64,000 nt of DNA from Loktanella sp. (lineage in GTDB: Bacteria > Pseudomonadota > Alphaproteobacteria > Rhodobacterales > Rhodobacteraceae). The stretch is taken from NCBI GenBank assembly GCA_017390475.1, contig JAFPBO010000051.1:310001-374000 (forward strand), in the 5' to 3' direction. This document shows positions 27,111 to 36,580 of this stretch, piece after piece (the stretch's first letter is position 1; every line of letters begins with the position of its first letter). The notes beneath the pieces were generated by a model, which had not been told where the DNA came from, made no database searches, and worked only from the letters and a program-made list of their open reading frames with translations. Both the position numbers and the translations under genes were made by a program.

Positions 27111-27928
27111 CCCACTTGACCGCAAAAGCGATCAGGGCCGGATATGGGCCACGCCTGATCCTTGACGATCTTGATCTTGCCGTGCCACCCGGTGCGATCA
27201 CCGCCATCGTCGGGGCCAATGCCTGTGGCAAATCCACGCTGCTGCGCTGTCTGGCGCGGCTGTTGCGGCCTGCGACGGGTCAGGTCGTGCTTGACGGCAG
27301 GTCGGTGCAGGATATCCCGACCCGTGAACTGGCCCGCAATCTTGGCCTTTTGCCGCAAGCACCGACCGCGCCGGACGGGATCACGGTGGCGGATCTGGTC
27401 AGCCACGGACGCCACCCGCATCAGGGCATGCTGTCGCGCTGGAACAAGGCCGATGATCTGGCTGTCGCCGCCGCACTTGACGTCACGCAGACCGCCGATC
27501 TGGCCGCGCGAGATGTCGACGCATTGTCAGGTGGCCAGCGGCAACGAGTCTGGATCGCCATGGCGCTGGCGCAAGAGACCGATATCCTGCTGCTGGACGA
27601 ACCAACCACGTTTCTGGACATCGCGCATCAGGTCGAGGTGCTTGACCTGCTGGTCGATCTGAACCGTCGTCGGGGCACGACCATCGTCATGGTGCTGCAT
27701 GACCTGAATCTGGCGGCCCGCTATGCCGATCATCTGGTGGCGCTGTTGCGCGGCAAGGTGCATGCGGTCGGTGCGCCTGACAAAGTGCTGACCGAAACCA
27801 TGGTGGCACAGGTCTTTGGCGTGCGCTGCCGGGTGATGACGGACCCGACCTCTGGCAAACCGATGATGCTGCCGCTCGGGCGGCACCGGCTGACACCGCA
27901 AATCCCGTTACAGGAAAAGACATCATGA
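27107..27928 (+). CDS. Iron-siderophore ABC transporter ATPase
   Basis: 273 residues, FepC/FhuC-like. Walker A VGANACGKSTLL, signature ALSGGQRQRVWIAMALAQ, Walker B ILLLDEPTTFLD and the H-loop in VLHDLNLAARYAD are intact. It has four-base overlaps with the permease before and the short frame after, so the operon is translationally coupled throughout. Confidence 0.95.
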   Translation: MTHLTAKAIRAGYGPRLILDDLDLAVPPGAITAIVGANACGKSTLLRCLARLLRPATGQVVLDGRSVQDIPTRELARNLGLLPQAPTAPDGITVADLVSHGRHPHQGMLSRWNKADDLAVAAALDVTQTADLAARDVDALSGGQRQRVWIAMALAQETDILLLDEPTTFLDIAHQVEVLDLLVDLNRRRGTTIVMVLHDLNLAARYADHLVALLRGKVHAVGAPDKVLTETMVAQVFGVRCRVMTDPTSGKPMMLPLGRHRLTPQIPLQEKTS

Positions 27929-28137
27929 CCAGTATTGCGCAGGCGACGGCGACCTTCACCGGGACTTTGCCGGACGACCTGATCCGGCACATCGCCAACC
28001 CACAGTTCGGATTAAGTCTGCAAAGCCCAAAGGGCGGGGGGCTTGCTGCACACGATCTCAACGGATCAGGTATTTCTCGGCCTCCCGCCCATCACCACCA
28101 TACACGACGTTCAACGGAGAAGTATTTTGGGAGATAA
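27925..28137 (+). pseudogene. Truncated fifth gene of the siderophore operon (possible siderophore-interacting protein remnant)
   Basis: The frame starts on an ATGA overlap with the ATPase stop, as a real operon gene would. The first 23 residues (beginning MTSIAQATATFTGTLPDDL) look like the N-terminal DUF2218-like part of siderophore-interacting ferric reductases. After about residue 35 the sequence loses protein-like character and runs into a copy of the gene-end element, ending at residue 70. I infer a deletion that removed most of a reductase gene. Alternatively it is a genuine small protein. Confidence 0.4.
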
Positions 28138-28142
28138 GAAGC
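28115..28142 (+). repeat. Dispersed gene-end element, copy 5 (partial)
   Basis: CGGAGAAGTATTTTGGGAGATAAGAAG, closely matching the AGTATTTTGGGAAAAAAGAAG part of copy 6. It lies between the truncated frame and the convergent 86-residue gene. Confidence 0.55.
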
Positions 28143-28151
28143 GGGAAGAGG

Positions 28152-28412
28152 CTAAAGCCGCCGTCCGGCCCGCCCGCCACGGCGGCGCGGGGGCGCGCCG
28201 CTGCGCAGTGCCTGTCGCAGCAGACAGGTCATCGGATGATCGGCCGGTTCACCGGCGTGCCGGTCCAGCAGGATCTGTGCCAATACCGGCACATCCTGCG
28301 GCGAATCCAGCGCCCATTCCAGAAAGATCGTGCGGCATTCAGCCTCGGTGATCCCGTCGATCCGGTAGGCTTCGCGGATCAGCGCCTTGGGGTCATGCGG
28401 ATCGCCCTTCAT
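28152..28412 (-). CDS. Conserved hypothetical protein downstream of glnE (86 aa)
   Basis: 86 residues with a mainly helical, acidic body (ITEAECRTIFLEWALDSPQD) and a basic, disordered tail (PRRRGGRAGRR). Its start overlaps the glnE stop by four bases (ATGA), so it is translated with glnE. I do not recognise a characterised family; similar small proteins follow glnE in related bacteria. A role in nitrogen signalling is possible but has only positional support. Confidence 0.65.
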   Translation of the reverse strand: MKGDPHDPKALIREAYRIDGITEAECRTIFLEWALDSPQDVPVLAQILLDRHAGEPADHPMTCLLRQALRSGAPPRRRGGRAGRRL

Positions 28413-31168
28413 CTGTCGCCCTGCAATTTGCGGTCGATCACCGCCGCCGCCGTTTCGCGCAGGTCGGTCATCCGTGCCAGCAGGCCGTCCAGATCATCGC
28501 AGCCGGTTTCGCGCAGGATCATCCGCCGTGCGCCTTCGCCCAGATCAGCCGGGACCAGCGGCCCACCTGTTAGCAGCCGCAAAGCCGCCTGCAAGCGCCA
28601 GAACAAGGTCGCCGCATCGCAGACCGCAGCGCAATCGGCCGGGTCGAGCCAGCCCGCATCGCAGCCCGCGTGCAATTGCGCCGTCACATCGCGCGCAGCA
28701 CTGCCCGCCAGCAAGGCCGCTGTCTGGGCTGCCAGTTCGATATCCTGCAACCGGCCCGGCCCGTTCTTGGCATCCCAATCGCCATCCGGCCCTTTGGCCT
28801 GTGCCAGCCGCGCGCGCATATCGGCGACATCATCCAAAACTGTTGCACCCTGCCCCTTTTCCACCAGGATCGCCTGACGAAACGCCTCGATATCCATGCA
28901 TAGCCCGGCATCCCCCGCCAAGGGCCGCGCGCGGGTCAGCGCCAGATGTTCCCAGGTCCATGCCTCATTCTTCTGGTAATGGGTGAATGCCTCCAGCGAG
29001 GTCGCCACCGGCCCCTGCCGTCCAGAGGGACGCAGCCGCATATCAACCTCGTAAAGCCGCCCTTCGGACATCTGCGCCGATAAAGCAGTGATCAGCGCCT
29101 GCGTCAGCCGCGCGAAATAGGCGCGCGTGGCCAGGGGGCGCGGGCCGTCGGAACTGTCCACACCATCGGGGTCATAGATCACGATCAGGTCCAGATCCGA
29201 CCCCGCATTCAGCCGCGCCGCGCCCAGCGATCCCATGCCCACAACAGCACCACCACGCCCCGGCGGTGCCCCATGTTTGCGGGCGAATTCCGCCACGATC
29301 AGCGGCCAGAGCGCGGCGATCACTGCCTCTGCCAGATCGGCATATTGCTGACCGCTGGTGGTCGCATCGATCAGCCCGCGCAGATGATGCACCCCGATGC
29401 GGAAATGCCATTCCTTCGCCCAGCGGCGCGCCGCGATCAGCTGGCTTTCATAGTCGGTCAGCCCCGCCAGCAGCTTGGCCAGTTCATCACGCAAAGGCGC
29501 CATACCGGGCCAGGGATCAAAGAAAGCCCCCCCGATCACCGCATCCAGCACAGCCGCATTGCGCGACAGATATTGCGCCAGCGCGGGCGCGGTCGCGGCG
29601 ATATCGACGATCAATTGCGTCAGTTGAGGATTTGCTTCGAACAGCGAGAAAAGCTGTACCCCCGCAGGCAGCCCCGCCAGAAAACCGTCGAATTGGGCCA
29701 AAGCCTCGTCCGGGCGCGCGGCCTCGGCCAGGCTGGCCATGATCTGCGGCGTCAGCCGGTCGAAAATCTCTGTCGCGCGGCTGGATCGCAGGGCGGGATA
29801 ATCATGCCAGCGCGCCACCACATCCTGCCCCCAGGTGATCTGCTGTTTCGGCGTGGCATCGGGGGCAAAGAAATCCTCGGTCAGGCTATGGACCTCGTCC
29901 AGCCTGTCGGTCAGGTCACGGCGCAGCGCGGCAACATCTGTCCCCATAAAGGCCGCCAGCCGGTCAAACCCTGCCCCGTCCTGCGGCAGGTGATGGGTTT
30001 GCGCGTCATTGATCATTTGCAGCCGGTGTTCGACCTCGCGGTGATGCCGATAGTGGTCCAGCAGGGTCGCCGCGACATCCGCCGGGATCCACCCGGCTGC
30101 GGCCAGCGCATCCAAACCTTCCCCGGTGCCGCGCAGGCGCAAGGAATGGTCACGCCCGCCCGCGATCAATTGCCGGGTCTGGGTGAAAAACTCGATCTCG
30201 CGGATGCCGCCACGCCCCAGCTTCATATCATGACCCTCTAGTGTAAGAGCGCCGCCCAACCCTTTGTGATCGCGTATTTTCAGCCGCATGTCATGGGCAT
30301 CCTGAATCGCTGCGAAATCCAGATGCTTGCGCCAGACAAAAGGACGCAACGTTTGTAAAAACCGCGCACCCGCTGCCTTGTCGCCCGCGCAGGTCCGCGC
30401 CTTGATATAGGCCGCGCGTTCCCATGTGCGCCCGACGCTTTCGTAATACCTCTCTGCCGCATCCATCGACAGACAGACCGGCATGACAGATGCATCCGGA
30501 CGCAGCCGCAGATCGGTGCGGAACACGTAACCGCCCTGTTTCACCTCTGACAGGATCGCGGTCATCTTGCGGGTCACACGGATAAAGGCCGCGCGCACCT
30601 CATATATTTCGTCCGGCGCGAAACGATCATCGTCAAACAGACAGATCAGATCGATATCTGATGAATAATTCAGCTCGAACGCGCCCATCTTGCCCATGGC
30701 CAGCACGACCATCCCGGCTGATTCCTCTGGCGGGCCTTTGGGCAGTTTGCCGCGCGCGACCTCTGCCGCGACCAGCCGCGTGACACAGGCATCGACCGCC
30801 GCATCGGCAAACCGGGTCAGCGTGCCGGTGACCATTTCCAGCGGCCAGACACCGCCCAGATCCGCCAGCCCGGTGATCAGCGCGATCCGGCGTTTCATCT
30901 GGCGCAGATGCAGCAGCAAGGCGTCCAGCGTGACCTGTTCCAGTTCCGCCATCAGACCATCGACAGCCGCCTCTGGATCATCCAGCGCGGGGAACAGCCA
31001 CTCTGCCTCGCTGCTGATCAGCCCAGCCAGATAGGGGCTGCATCCGGCAGTGCCGCGCAGCACATCCGCAACCTCGGGCGGCATGTCGGGCAAAGAGGCC
31101 AGCACATCCGCCCCGCGGGCGGCGTCATAGGGCAAAGGCGTGCGGGTGATCCGTTTGATAAAGCTCAT
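28409..31168 (-). CDS. glnE: Bifunctional glutamine synthetase adenylyltransferase/adenylyl-removing enzyme
   Basis: 919 residues from Met 31168. It adds or removes AMP on glutamine synthetase, under PII control. Two nucleotidyltransferase domains are visible: SSDIDLICLFDDDR in the N-terminal (deadenylylating) half and GSDLDLIVIYDPDG in the C-terminal (adenylylating) half, each followed by a helical GlnD-PII-uridylyltransferase-like region. KLGRGGIREIEFFTQTRQL is also conserved. The frame is open to 31231, but conserved sequence starts at MSFIKRITR. Confidence 0.95.
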   Translation of the reverse strand: MSFIKRITRTPLPYDAARGADVLASLPDMPPEVADVLRGTAGCSPYLAGLISSEAEWLFPALDDPEAAVDGLMAELEQVTLDALLLHLRQMKRRIALITGLADLGGVWPLEMVTGTLTRFADAAVDACVTRLVAAEVARGKLPKGPPEESAGMVVLAMGKMGAFELNYSSDIDLICLFDDDRFAPDEIYEVRAAFIRVTRKMTAILSEVKQGGYVFRTDLRLRPDASVMPVCLSMDAAERYYESVGRTWERAAYIKARTCAGDKAAGARFLQTLRPFVWRKHLDFAAIQDAHDMRLKIRDHKGLGGALTLEGHDMKLGRGGIREIEFFTQTRQLIAGGRDHSLRLRGTGEGLDALAAAGWIPADVAATLLDHYRHHREVEHRLQMINDAQTHHLPQDGAGFDRLAAFMGTDVAALRRDLTDRLDEVHSLTEDFFAPDATPKQQITWGQDVVARWHDYPALRSSRATEIFDRLTPQIMASLAEAARPDEALAQFDGFLAGLPAGVQLFSLFEANPQLTQLIVDIAATAPALAQYLSRNAAVLDAVIGGAFFDPWPGMAPLRDELAKLLAGLTDYESQLIAARRWAKEWHFRIGVHHLRGLIDATTSGQQYADLAEAVIAALWPLIVAEFARKHGAPPGRGGAVVGMGSLGAARLNAGSDLDLIVIYDPDGVDSSDGPRPLATRAYFARLTQALITALSAQMSEGRLYEVDMRLRPSGRQGPVATSLEAFTHYQKNEAWTWEHLALTRARPLAGDAGLCMDIEAFRQAILVEKGQGATVLDDVADMRARLAQAKGPDGDWDAKNGPGRLQDIELAAQTAALLAGSAARDVTAQLHAGCDAGWLDPADCAAVCDAATLFWRLQAALRLLTGGPLVPADLGEGARRMILRETGCDDLDGLLARMTDLRETAAAVIDRKLQGDR

Positions 31169-31248
31169 GGCCGCACATTGGGTGACAGGCGTGGTCTGGT
31201 CAATCACCAAGACACGGCTAAACTGGCGCAAACACTGGAGAATGACAG

Positions 31249-31719
31249 ATGAGCAAAAGCCTGACCCGCGTCACCCGCGCCCTTGCCGATCACGGCTTGC
31301 AGATCACGCCTTTGGAAATGGGCGATCAGACCCGCACCGCCCAACAAGCCGCCGATGCCGCTGGCTGCGCGCTGGACCAGATCGCCAAATCGGTGATCTT
31401 TGCCGGGCAGGACAGCGGCCGCGCGATCCTGTTCGTCACCGCAGGCGGCAATCAGGTCGATGCCGTCAAGGCCAGCCGGGTCGCGGGCGAACCACTTGGC
31501 AAGGCCGATGCCGCCTTGATCCGCGCGCAGACCGGTTTTGCCATTGGTGGGGTTGCACCGATCGGGCATCTGTCGCCGATAACTGCCTTCTTCGACCCCC
31601 GGCTGCTGGATTTTGCAGAAATCTGGGCCGCCGCAGGGACCCCGCGGCATATATTTGCGATCGCACCACAGGTCTTGTTGCAAATATCTGGCGCGCAAGC
31701 GGCTGATTTCACGGCCTGA
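31249..31719 (+). CDS. YbaK/EbsC-family aminoacyl-tRNA deacylase
   Basis: 156 residues. Small editing domain that hydrolyses mischarged tRNAs (for example Cys- or Ala-tRNAPro). Family hallmarks are AKSVIFAGQDSGRAILFVTAGG and the GFAIGGVAPIGH loop, with the catalytic Lys expected in IAKSVIF. It is divergent from glnE across 80 bases. Which mischarged tRNA it edits is not evident. Confidence 0.87.
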   Translation: MSKSLTRVTRALADHGLQITPLEMGDQTRTAQQAADAAGCALDQIAKSVIFAGQDSGRAILFVTAGGNQVDAVKASRVAGEPLGKADAALIRAQTGFAIGGVAPIGHLSPITAFFDPRLLDFAEIWAAAGTPRHIFAIAPQVLLQISGAQAADFTA

Positions 31720-31728
31720 TTCCGGTTA

Positions 31729-31805
31729 ATGTAAAAAACCTTCACATAGGGTCTTGCGCGAACCCCGCGCAGGCCCAATATTGGTCATGTGAAAGACATT
31801 CACAT
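31729..31805. promoter_or_regulatory. Twin operator-like inverted repeats before the DUF2852 gene
   Basis: Two sites share the form ATGTRAA-N5-TTCACAT: 31729-31747 (one mismatch between arms) and 31787-31805 (perfect 7-base arms). They start 58 bases apart and end 29 bases before the DUF2852 start. The spacing and identical architecture suggest a dimeric regulator binding two sites. The arms resemble a CRP/FNR-type half-site, but the spacing does not match the canonical CRP site. Confidence 0.6.
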
Positions 31806-31833
31806 CAACCCGCTGCCCTGAAGGAGAAGCGAA

Positions 31834-32247
31834 ATGACCACAGCAACGCCCCATGCGGGGATGTATAATGACAGCCGCAGCTTTTTCGCCCGTGCCGAGG
31901 CGTGGCTGGACGCGCGCGGCAAATTCGGCTGGATCGCGGCGATGATCCTTGGCTTTATCGTGTTCTGGCCCGTCGGTCTGGCCCTGCTGGCCTATATGAT
32001 CTGGGGCAAGGGCATGTTCAGCAAATCACGGCGCAATGTGACCGCCTGTTTCGCCGCCCCGATGAGCAAATCCAGCGGCAATGCTGCCTTTGACGCGTAT
32101 CGCGACGAAACCATGCGCCGCTTGCAGGAAGAACAGGACAAATTCGAAGCCTTCCTGGAACGCCTGCGCGATGCCAAGGACAAGGCCGAATTCGACGCCT
32201 TCATGGACGAACGCGAACGCAAGACCAACAGCGAACAGACTGCCTGA
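31834..32247 (+). CDS. DUF2852 membrane protein
   Basis: 137 residues with a strong AAGGAG ribosome-binding site at 31821. Order: short N-terminal part (GMYNDSRSFFARAEAWLDARG), one transmembrane helix (about residues 33-56, ending at an LLAYMIWGKG motif), then a charged helical tail with the coiled-coil-like EEQDKFEAFLERLRDAKDKAEF. It matches the DUF2852 family, of unknown function. Twin operator-like repeats upstream suggest controlled expression. Confidence 0.85.
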   Translation: MTTATPHAGMYNDSRSFFARAEAWLDARGKFGWIAAMILGFIVFWPVGLALLAYMIWGKGMFSKSRRNVTACFAAPMSKSSGNAAFDAYRDETMRRLQEEQDKFEAFLERLRDAKDKAEFDAFMDERERKTNSEQTA

Positions 32248-32376
32248 TATTGGATGGGTGCTTTGGCACCCATCTTTCCCCGCCCTGCGCGCGGATTGAC
32301 CCACCGCCTGATACGGGGCTTGGCGCAAGAGTTTTCCATTGCTAAGCTTCGCCAAACCATTCGGGTTCAGACATAA

Positions 32377-33183
32377 ATGCGCCATACTCTTCCGATTGCC
32401 CCGCAGTTCTATGTGACGGCACCGCAGCCCTGCCCCTATCTGGATGGCAGGATGGAACGAAAGCTGTTCACAGCCCTGCAAGGTGAAACCGCCACCAAGC
32501 TGAATGATTCCCTGTCAAAACAAGGGTTTCGCCGGTCGCAAAACGTGCTTTACCGTCCGTCCTGCGCGGAATGTTCCGCCTGTATGTCCGCCCGGATCAA
32601 TGTCGCCAATTTCGCCCCCACGCGCAGCCAGCGCCGGGTCCAGACCCGCGCCAGCCACCTGACCAGGCGCGCCACAGCACCCTGGGCGACCGAAGAACAA
32701 TATGATCTGTTCCGCACCTATCTGGATAGCCGCCATGCCACCGGCGGGATGGCCGATATGGATATGTTCGAATTCGCCGCCATGGTCGAAGAAACCCCGA
32801 TCCGTACCCGGCTGATCGAATATAGTGACTGCGGCGAACTGCAGGCGGTCTGCCTGACGGATATCCTCGATGACGGGTTGTCGATGGTCTATTCTTTCTT
32901 TGACCCCGCGCAGGAAAAACTCTCGCTCGGCACCTATATCATCCTGGACCATATCCGCATCGCGCGGGAACTGGGTCTGCCATACGTCTATCTGGGCTAT
33001 TGGGTGCCTGGCAGCCCGAAAATGGGCTATAAAGCCAAATTCAAAGGGCTGGAAGTATTCCGCAATGGCCATTGGTCCGCTTTGACCACGGCCGACAGTT
33101 TCGACACCGCGGTGCATCCACTGTCCACCGAACCCATCGCCGAACAGGTCGCAAAGATCGCCCTGCCGGACGGCCGGAATTAG
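32377..33183 (+). CDS. bpt: Aspartate/glutamate leucyltransferase
   Basis: 268 residues. Bpt transfers Leu from leucyl-tRNA to proteins with N-terminal Asp or Glu, marking them for ClpAP via the N-end rule. The N-terminal domain has [16 protein letters not shown] and the cysteine cluster [12 protein letters not shown]; the C-terminal GNAT-like domain has [26 protein letters not shown]. The family alternative, arginyltransferase Ate1, is less likely for a bacterial protein of this length. Confidence 0.92.
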   Translation: MRHTLPIAPQFYVTAPQPCPYLDGRMERKLFTALQGETATKLNDSLSKQGFRRSQNVLYRPSCAECSACMSARINVANFAPTRSQRRVQTRASHLTRRATAPWATEEQYDLFRTYLDSRHATGGMADMDMFEFAAMVEETPIRTRLIEYSDCGELQAVCLTDILDDGLSMVYSFFDPAQEKLSLGTYIILDHIRIARELGLPYVYLGYWVPGSPKMGYKAKFKGLEVFRNGHWSALTTADSFDTAVHPLSTEPIAEQVAKIALPDGRN

Positions 33184-33233
33184 GGAAGGACTGGATGTGT
33201 GCAAAACCGCCTGACGAACGGTTTCGCGCTGCC

Positions 33234-35588
33234 CTACCCGAGCAAATTCGGCAATATCGTCACCACCCAGGGGAAGAACGCCAGCAGCAGCAGCGCGCCG
33301 ATCTGGATACCAATGAACGGCAGCACGCCTTTATAGATCTGACCGGTCGTGATCGACTTGGGTGCCACGCCACGCAGATAGAACAGCGCAAAGCCAAAGG
33401 GCGGCGTCAGAAACGAGGTCTGCAAATTCACTGCGATCATGATCGTCACCCATTTCGGGTCAAAGGTGCCGCCATAGATCACCGGGCCGACAATCGGGAT
33501 CACAATGTAGATGATTTCCAGAAAATCCAGCACAAACCCCAGGATGAACAGGACCAGCATGACCAATAGGAACACCTGCCATTCATTGTCAAAGGATCGC
33601 AGGAATTGCTGGATGTAATGTTCACCGCCAAAGGATATCAGCACGAGGTTCAGCAATTGTGACCCGATCAGGATGGCAAAGACCATCGCCGTGACCTTGG
33701 CGGTTTCGCGCACCACCGGCGTCAGCACACCGCCGGTCAGCAAGACCCAGCAGGACCACAACAGCCCGAACATTGCATAAAGAAATGCGGCGAAGGCCAC
33801 CATGAAGGCGATCCGGTCTTCCAGCAAGACCACCTCACGGCCCATGCGCATGTCGAAATTATAGCCCACGATCAGCATCAGAACGAGAGCACCGGCAGTC
33901 AGCAGGACGATCCGGCCTGACAGGCCCTGATCCTTGCGCTTGCGATAGGCCGCCAGCAGGATCGCGCCGCCTGCGCCAAGGGCCGCCGCCGGTGTCGGGT
34001 TGGTGATGCCTCCCAGGATCGACCCCAGCACCGCCACGATCAGCACCAGCGGCGGAAAGATCACCCGCAGGATATCATTCTGCGCCAGATAGCCCGCCGC
34101 GACCCGCAGGCCCGGATAGGCGATCAGCAGCGGCACTGCGATCAGCAAGGTCGTCACCCCCGGCGTCGTCAGCGGCGAAATCAGCACGACATCGACCAGC
34201 AACAGCAAGCCGATACCCGCAACCCCCTGCCACAAGGGCCGGTGATCGGCCACCGGGGCAACACCGCGCGCCAGTGCCAGCATCAGCCCCAGCAATACGG
34301 CCGCCACAGCAATCCCGGTGCCGATCGGCGGCGCATCGACAGCGCGTTGCGCGACCCGTTCGGCGCGTTCCTCGGGCGAGAGTTGCCGCGCCTGGGTTAC
34401 ACCGCCTGCCGCATCAATCGCTGCCTGTTCGGCAACCGCATTATCCCAGGATTCCTGGCCATGCAGTGCGATCATGCTTTCTGCGCATTGCGGGCTGACG
34501 CGGGTGCGCAATGATGCCGACTGCCCCGATTCCGTGAAACTGCCCACCAGCACCGACTGGCTGCCGACAATCCCCGCCTGACCCAACCCGACGACCAGCA
34601 CGATGATGCCGACAGGCACGCCCAGCAACCACGTCAGCTTGTCATTGCGGCTGCCGGTTTTTGTACCGGTACCCTGGCTGAACCGCACCGCCGGGGCCTT
34701 TGTCGGGTTCAGCAAGGCGAAAACAAAGGAATACAGCGCATAAAGCACTGCCAGCAGGATGCCGGGCAACAAAGCCGCCTGAAACAGCGCCCCGACCGAC
34801 ACCACGGCAGGTTTGCCCAGATAGGTCAGCGCATCATTGCAGCCCGCCAGCTGCGCGCGTTGTTCCTGTGCCGTGGCATAAAGATCGCCCGCCAAAGTCC
34901 CCAGAAGCACGATCACGATAGAGGGCGGGATGATCTGCCCCAAAGTCCCCGATGCCGCGATCACCCCGGTCGCCAGCTGCGGCGAATAGCCGTTCTTTAG
35001 CATCGTCGGCAGCGCCAACAGGCCCATCGTCACAACCGTTGCACCAACAATCCCCGTCGATGCCGCCAGAAACGCGCCCACGATCACAATCGACACGGCA
35101 AGACCACCAGGCAGCGGGCCAAAGACCCGTGCCATTGTGGTCAGCAATTCATCGGCAATCCGCGACCGTTCCAGCACGATGCCCATCATCACGAACATCA
35201 GCACGGCCAGCAGAATTTCAATCGAATTGCCTGCCAGCACCTTTTCGTTGATCCGGTTCACCATGAAACCGATATTGCGGTCCAGTGCGGTTTCCCAGCC
35301 CTGCGGGAACAGCACATCTTCATAGCGTGGCAATTCGGGGTATCGGAACACCGATATCGCATCGGGCCTGACACCTTGGGCAATCAGGGCGCGGTAATCA
35401 TCGGACCTTGTATCCACCGCCGCATGGATCAACAGGCCCGAGGAATCCAGGGCCGCGATAATCGCGAATGAAATCACCGCTGACCCGCTGATCGCAAAGG
35501 CCACCGGGAACCCCGACAGGATCCCTGCAAACAGCGTCAGGAACAGGATGATGATGCCGATTTCGATGCCGTCTAATCCGAAAAGCAT
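33234..35588 (-). CDS. TRAP transporter large permease with long central insertion
   Basis: 784 residues, far above the usual 430 for DctM. The N-terminal family region (LFAGILSGFPVAFAISGSA, VLMFVMMGIVLERSRIADELL, GATVVTMGLLALPTMLKNGY) and the C-terminal one (FILGFVLDFLEIIYIVIPIVGP, MIAVNLQTSFLTPPFGFALFYLRG) are both intact. Between them lie about 300 extra residues with more hydrophobic helices and a soluble stretch (SPQCAESMIALHGQESW). There is also an insert near residues 60-110. The frame is continuous, so this is a real long form rather than a frameshift. It follows the DctQ gene by 12 bases. Confidence 0.9.
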   Translation of the reverse strand: MLFGLDGIEIGIIILFLTLFAGILSGFPVAFAISGSAVISFAIIAALDSSGLLIHAAVDTRSDDYRALIAQGVRPDAISVFRYPELPRYEDVLFPQGWETALDRNIGFMVNRINEKVLAGNSIEILLAVLMFVMMGIVLERSRIADELLTTMARVFGPLPGGLAVSIVIVGAFLAASTGIVGATVVTMGLLALPTMLKNGYSPQLATGVIAASGTLGQIIPPSIVIVLLGTLAGDLYATAQEQRAQLAGCNDALTYLGKPAVVSVGALFQAALLPGILLAVLYALYSFVFALLNPTKAPAVRFSQGTGTKTGSRNDKLTWLLGVPVGIIVLVVGLGQAGIVGSQSVLVGSFTESGQSASLRTRVSPQCAESMIALHGQESWDNAVAEQAAIDAAGGVTQARQLSPEERAERVAQRAVDAPPIGTGIAVAAVLLGLMLALARGVAPVADHRPLWQGVAGIGLLLLVDVVLISPLTTPGVTTLLIAVPLLIAYPGLRVAAGYLAQNDILRVIFPPLVLIVAVLGSILGGITNPTPAAALGAGGAILLAAYRKRKDQGLSGRIVLLTAGALVLMLIVGYNFDMRMGREVVLLEDRIAFMVAFAAFLYAMFGLLWSCWVLLTGGVLTPVVRETAKVTAMVFAILIGSQLLNLVLISFGGEHYIQQFLRSFDNEWQVFLLVMLVLFILGFVLDFLEIIYIVIPIVGPVIYGGTFDPKWVTIMIAVNLQTSFLTPPFGFALFYLRGVAPKSITTGQIYKGVLPFIGIQIGALLLLAFFPWVVTILPNLLG

Positions 35589-35600
35589 ATCTGCCCCGCC

Positions 35601-36545
35601 CTAATGTATTTTTGCGACAATCTCGGCGGTGTCATCGCCCAGATTATCTTTGTCGAGGAATTTACCCTCGCTCGCCTCGCCCTCTTTCCATTCCAGATAA
35701 GAGCGATAGAAAAACGCGACCCCCTGCACCATCACCATCCCGGTGAAGACCAGCAGCAGGATCTTGAACAGGAAATAAGCGTCAAACCCATTGGCCGATG
35801 TGCTGATCGTCTCGATATTCCATTGCAGCACCTGCGCGCGCTGGATCAACCGTTCCAGCGTGTCGGATGCCGACGGGTTCGGCAGCACCAGATGCCGCCA
35901 CAGAAAAAACCAGCCGTAAAGCCAGATCACAATGGACGCGGGCATCATGAAAAACAGTGATCCCAGCATATCGACGACACGTTTGGCCCGATAGCTGATG
36001 GCGGAATAGAACAAGTCGACCCGCACATGGCCGCCTTGTACGAAAGTATAGGTCACGCACATGGTGACGACGATGGCGTTGTAAAGCTTCAGCTCATCCG
36101 ACCACCAGCTGACCGGTTTCGAAAACGTGAAACCGAAACCGATGCTGATATTGGACACCGCAAAGACGCCTTGCAGAAAGATGATGACAATCTGTTGCAG
36201 CACCATGATCAGCCCGGCCCAGGCCGCGACCCGGCCCACCACATTGGCAAAACTTTCCAGCTTGCGCACGCAGCCCCACATGAATGTGTTCCAAATCAAC
36301 CCGGCGATCGTGACGATCAGAAACACCACGAATACGGCAAAGAACAATTCCACCGAGGCACCGTAATAGATGAACCGGGCAAGTGCTGCCTTGGCGGCCT
36401 CATCCATCGGCGCATTGATCTGCGGCACCCAGGCCAACCACAGGCCGGGATTCAACAGCGCAAAGCCGATGTTGTAAAACGCCTCGATCAGATGCGCTGC
36501 AAACCAGCCGATGGCGTTACCGCCCCATGCTTCGACCAATCCCAT
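35601..36545 (-). CDS. TRAP transporter small permease
   Basis: 314 residues from Met 36545; DctQ proteins are usually 160-230, so this is also enlarged. Four or more hydrophobic helices, including FFAVFVVFLIVTIAGLIWNTF and AIVVTMCVTYTFVQGGHVRVDLFY, the latter being the conserved DctQ region. It works with the following large permease to form the membrane complex. The frame is open to 36578, but Met 36545 starts the conserved part. Confidence 0.88.
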   Translation of the reverse strand: MGLVEAWGGNAIGWFAAHLIEAFYNIGFALLNPGLWLAWVPQINAPMDEAAKAALARFIYYGASVELFFAVFVVFLIVTIAGLIWNTFMWGCVRKLESFANVVGRVAAWAGLIMVLQQIVIIFLQGVFAVSNISIGFGFTFSKPVSWWSDELKLYNAIVVTMCVTYTFVQGGHVRVDLFYSAISYRAKRVVDMLGSLFFMMPASIVIWLYGWFFLWRHLVLPNPSASDTLERLIQRAQVLQWNIETISTSANGFDAYFLFKILLLVFTGMVMVQGVAFFYRSYLEWKEGEASEGKFLDKDNLGDDTAEIVAKIH

Positions 36546-36580
36546 GATCTTTCCCCGTTCATGTTGGACGCGCTGCAAAG

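Noticed and set aside
31787-31805. Canonical CRP site (TGTGA-N6-TCACA)
   Set aside because: The arms fit, but the spacing is 7 rather than 6; treated as a site for an unknown regulator.
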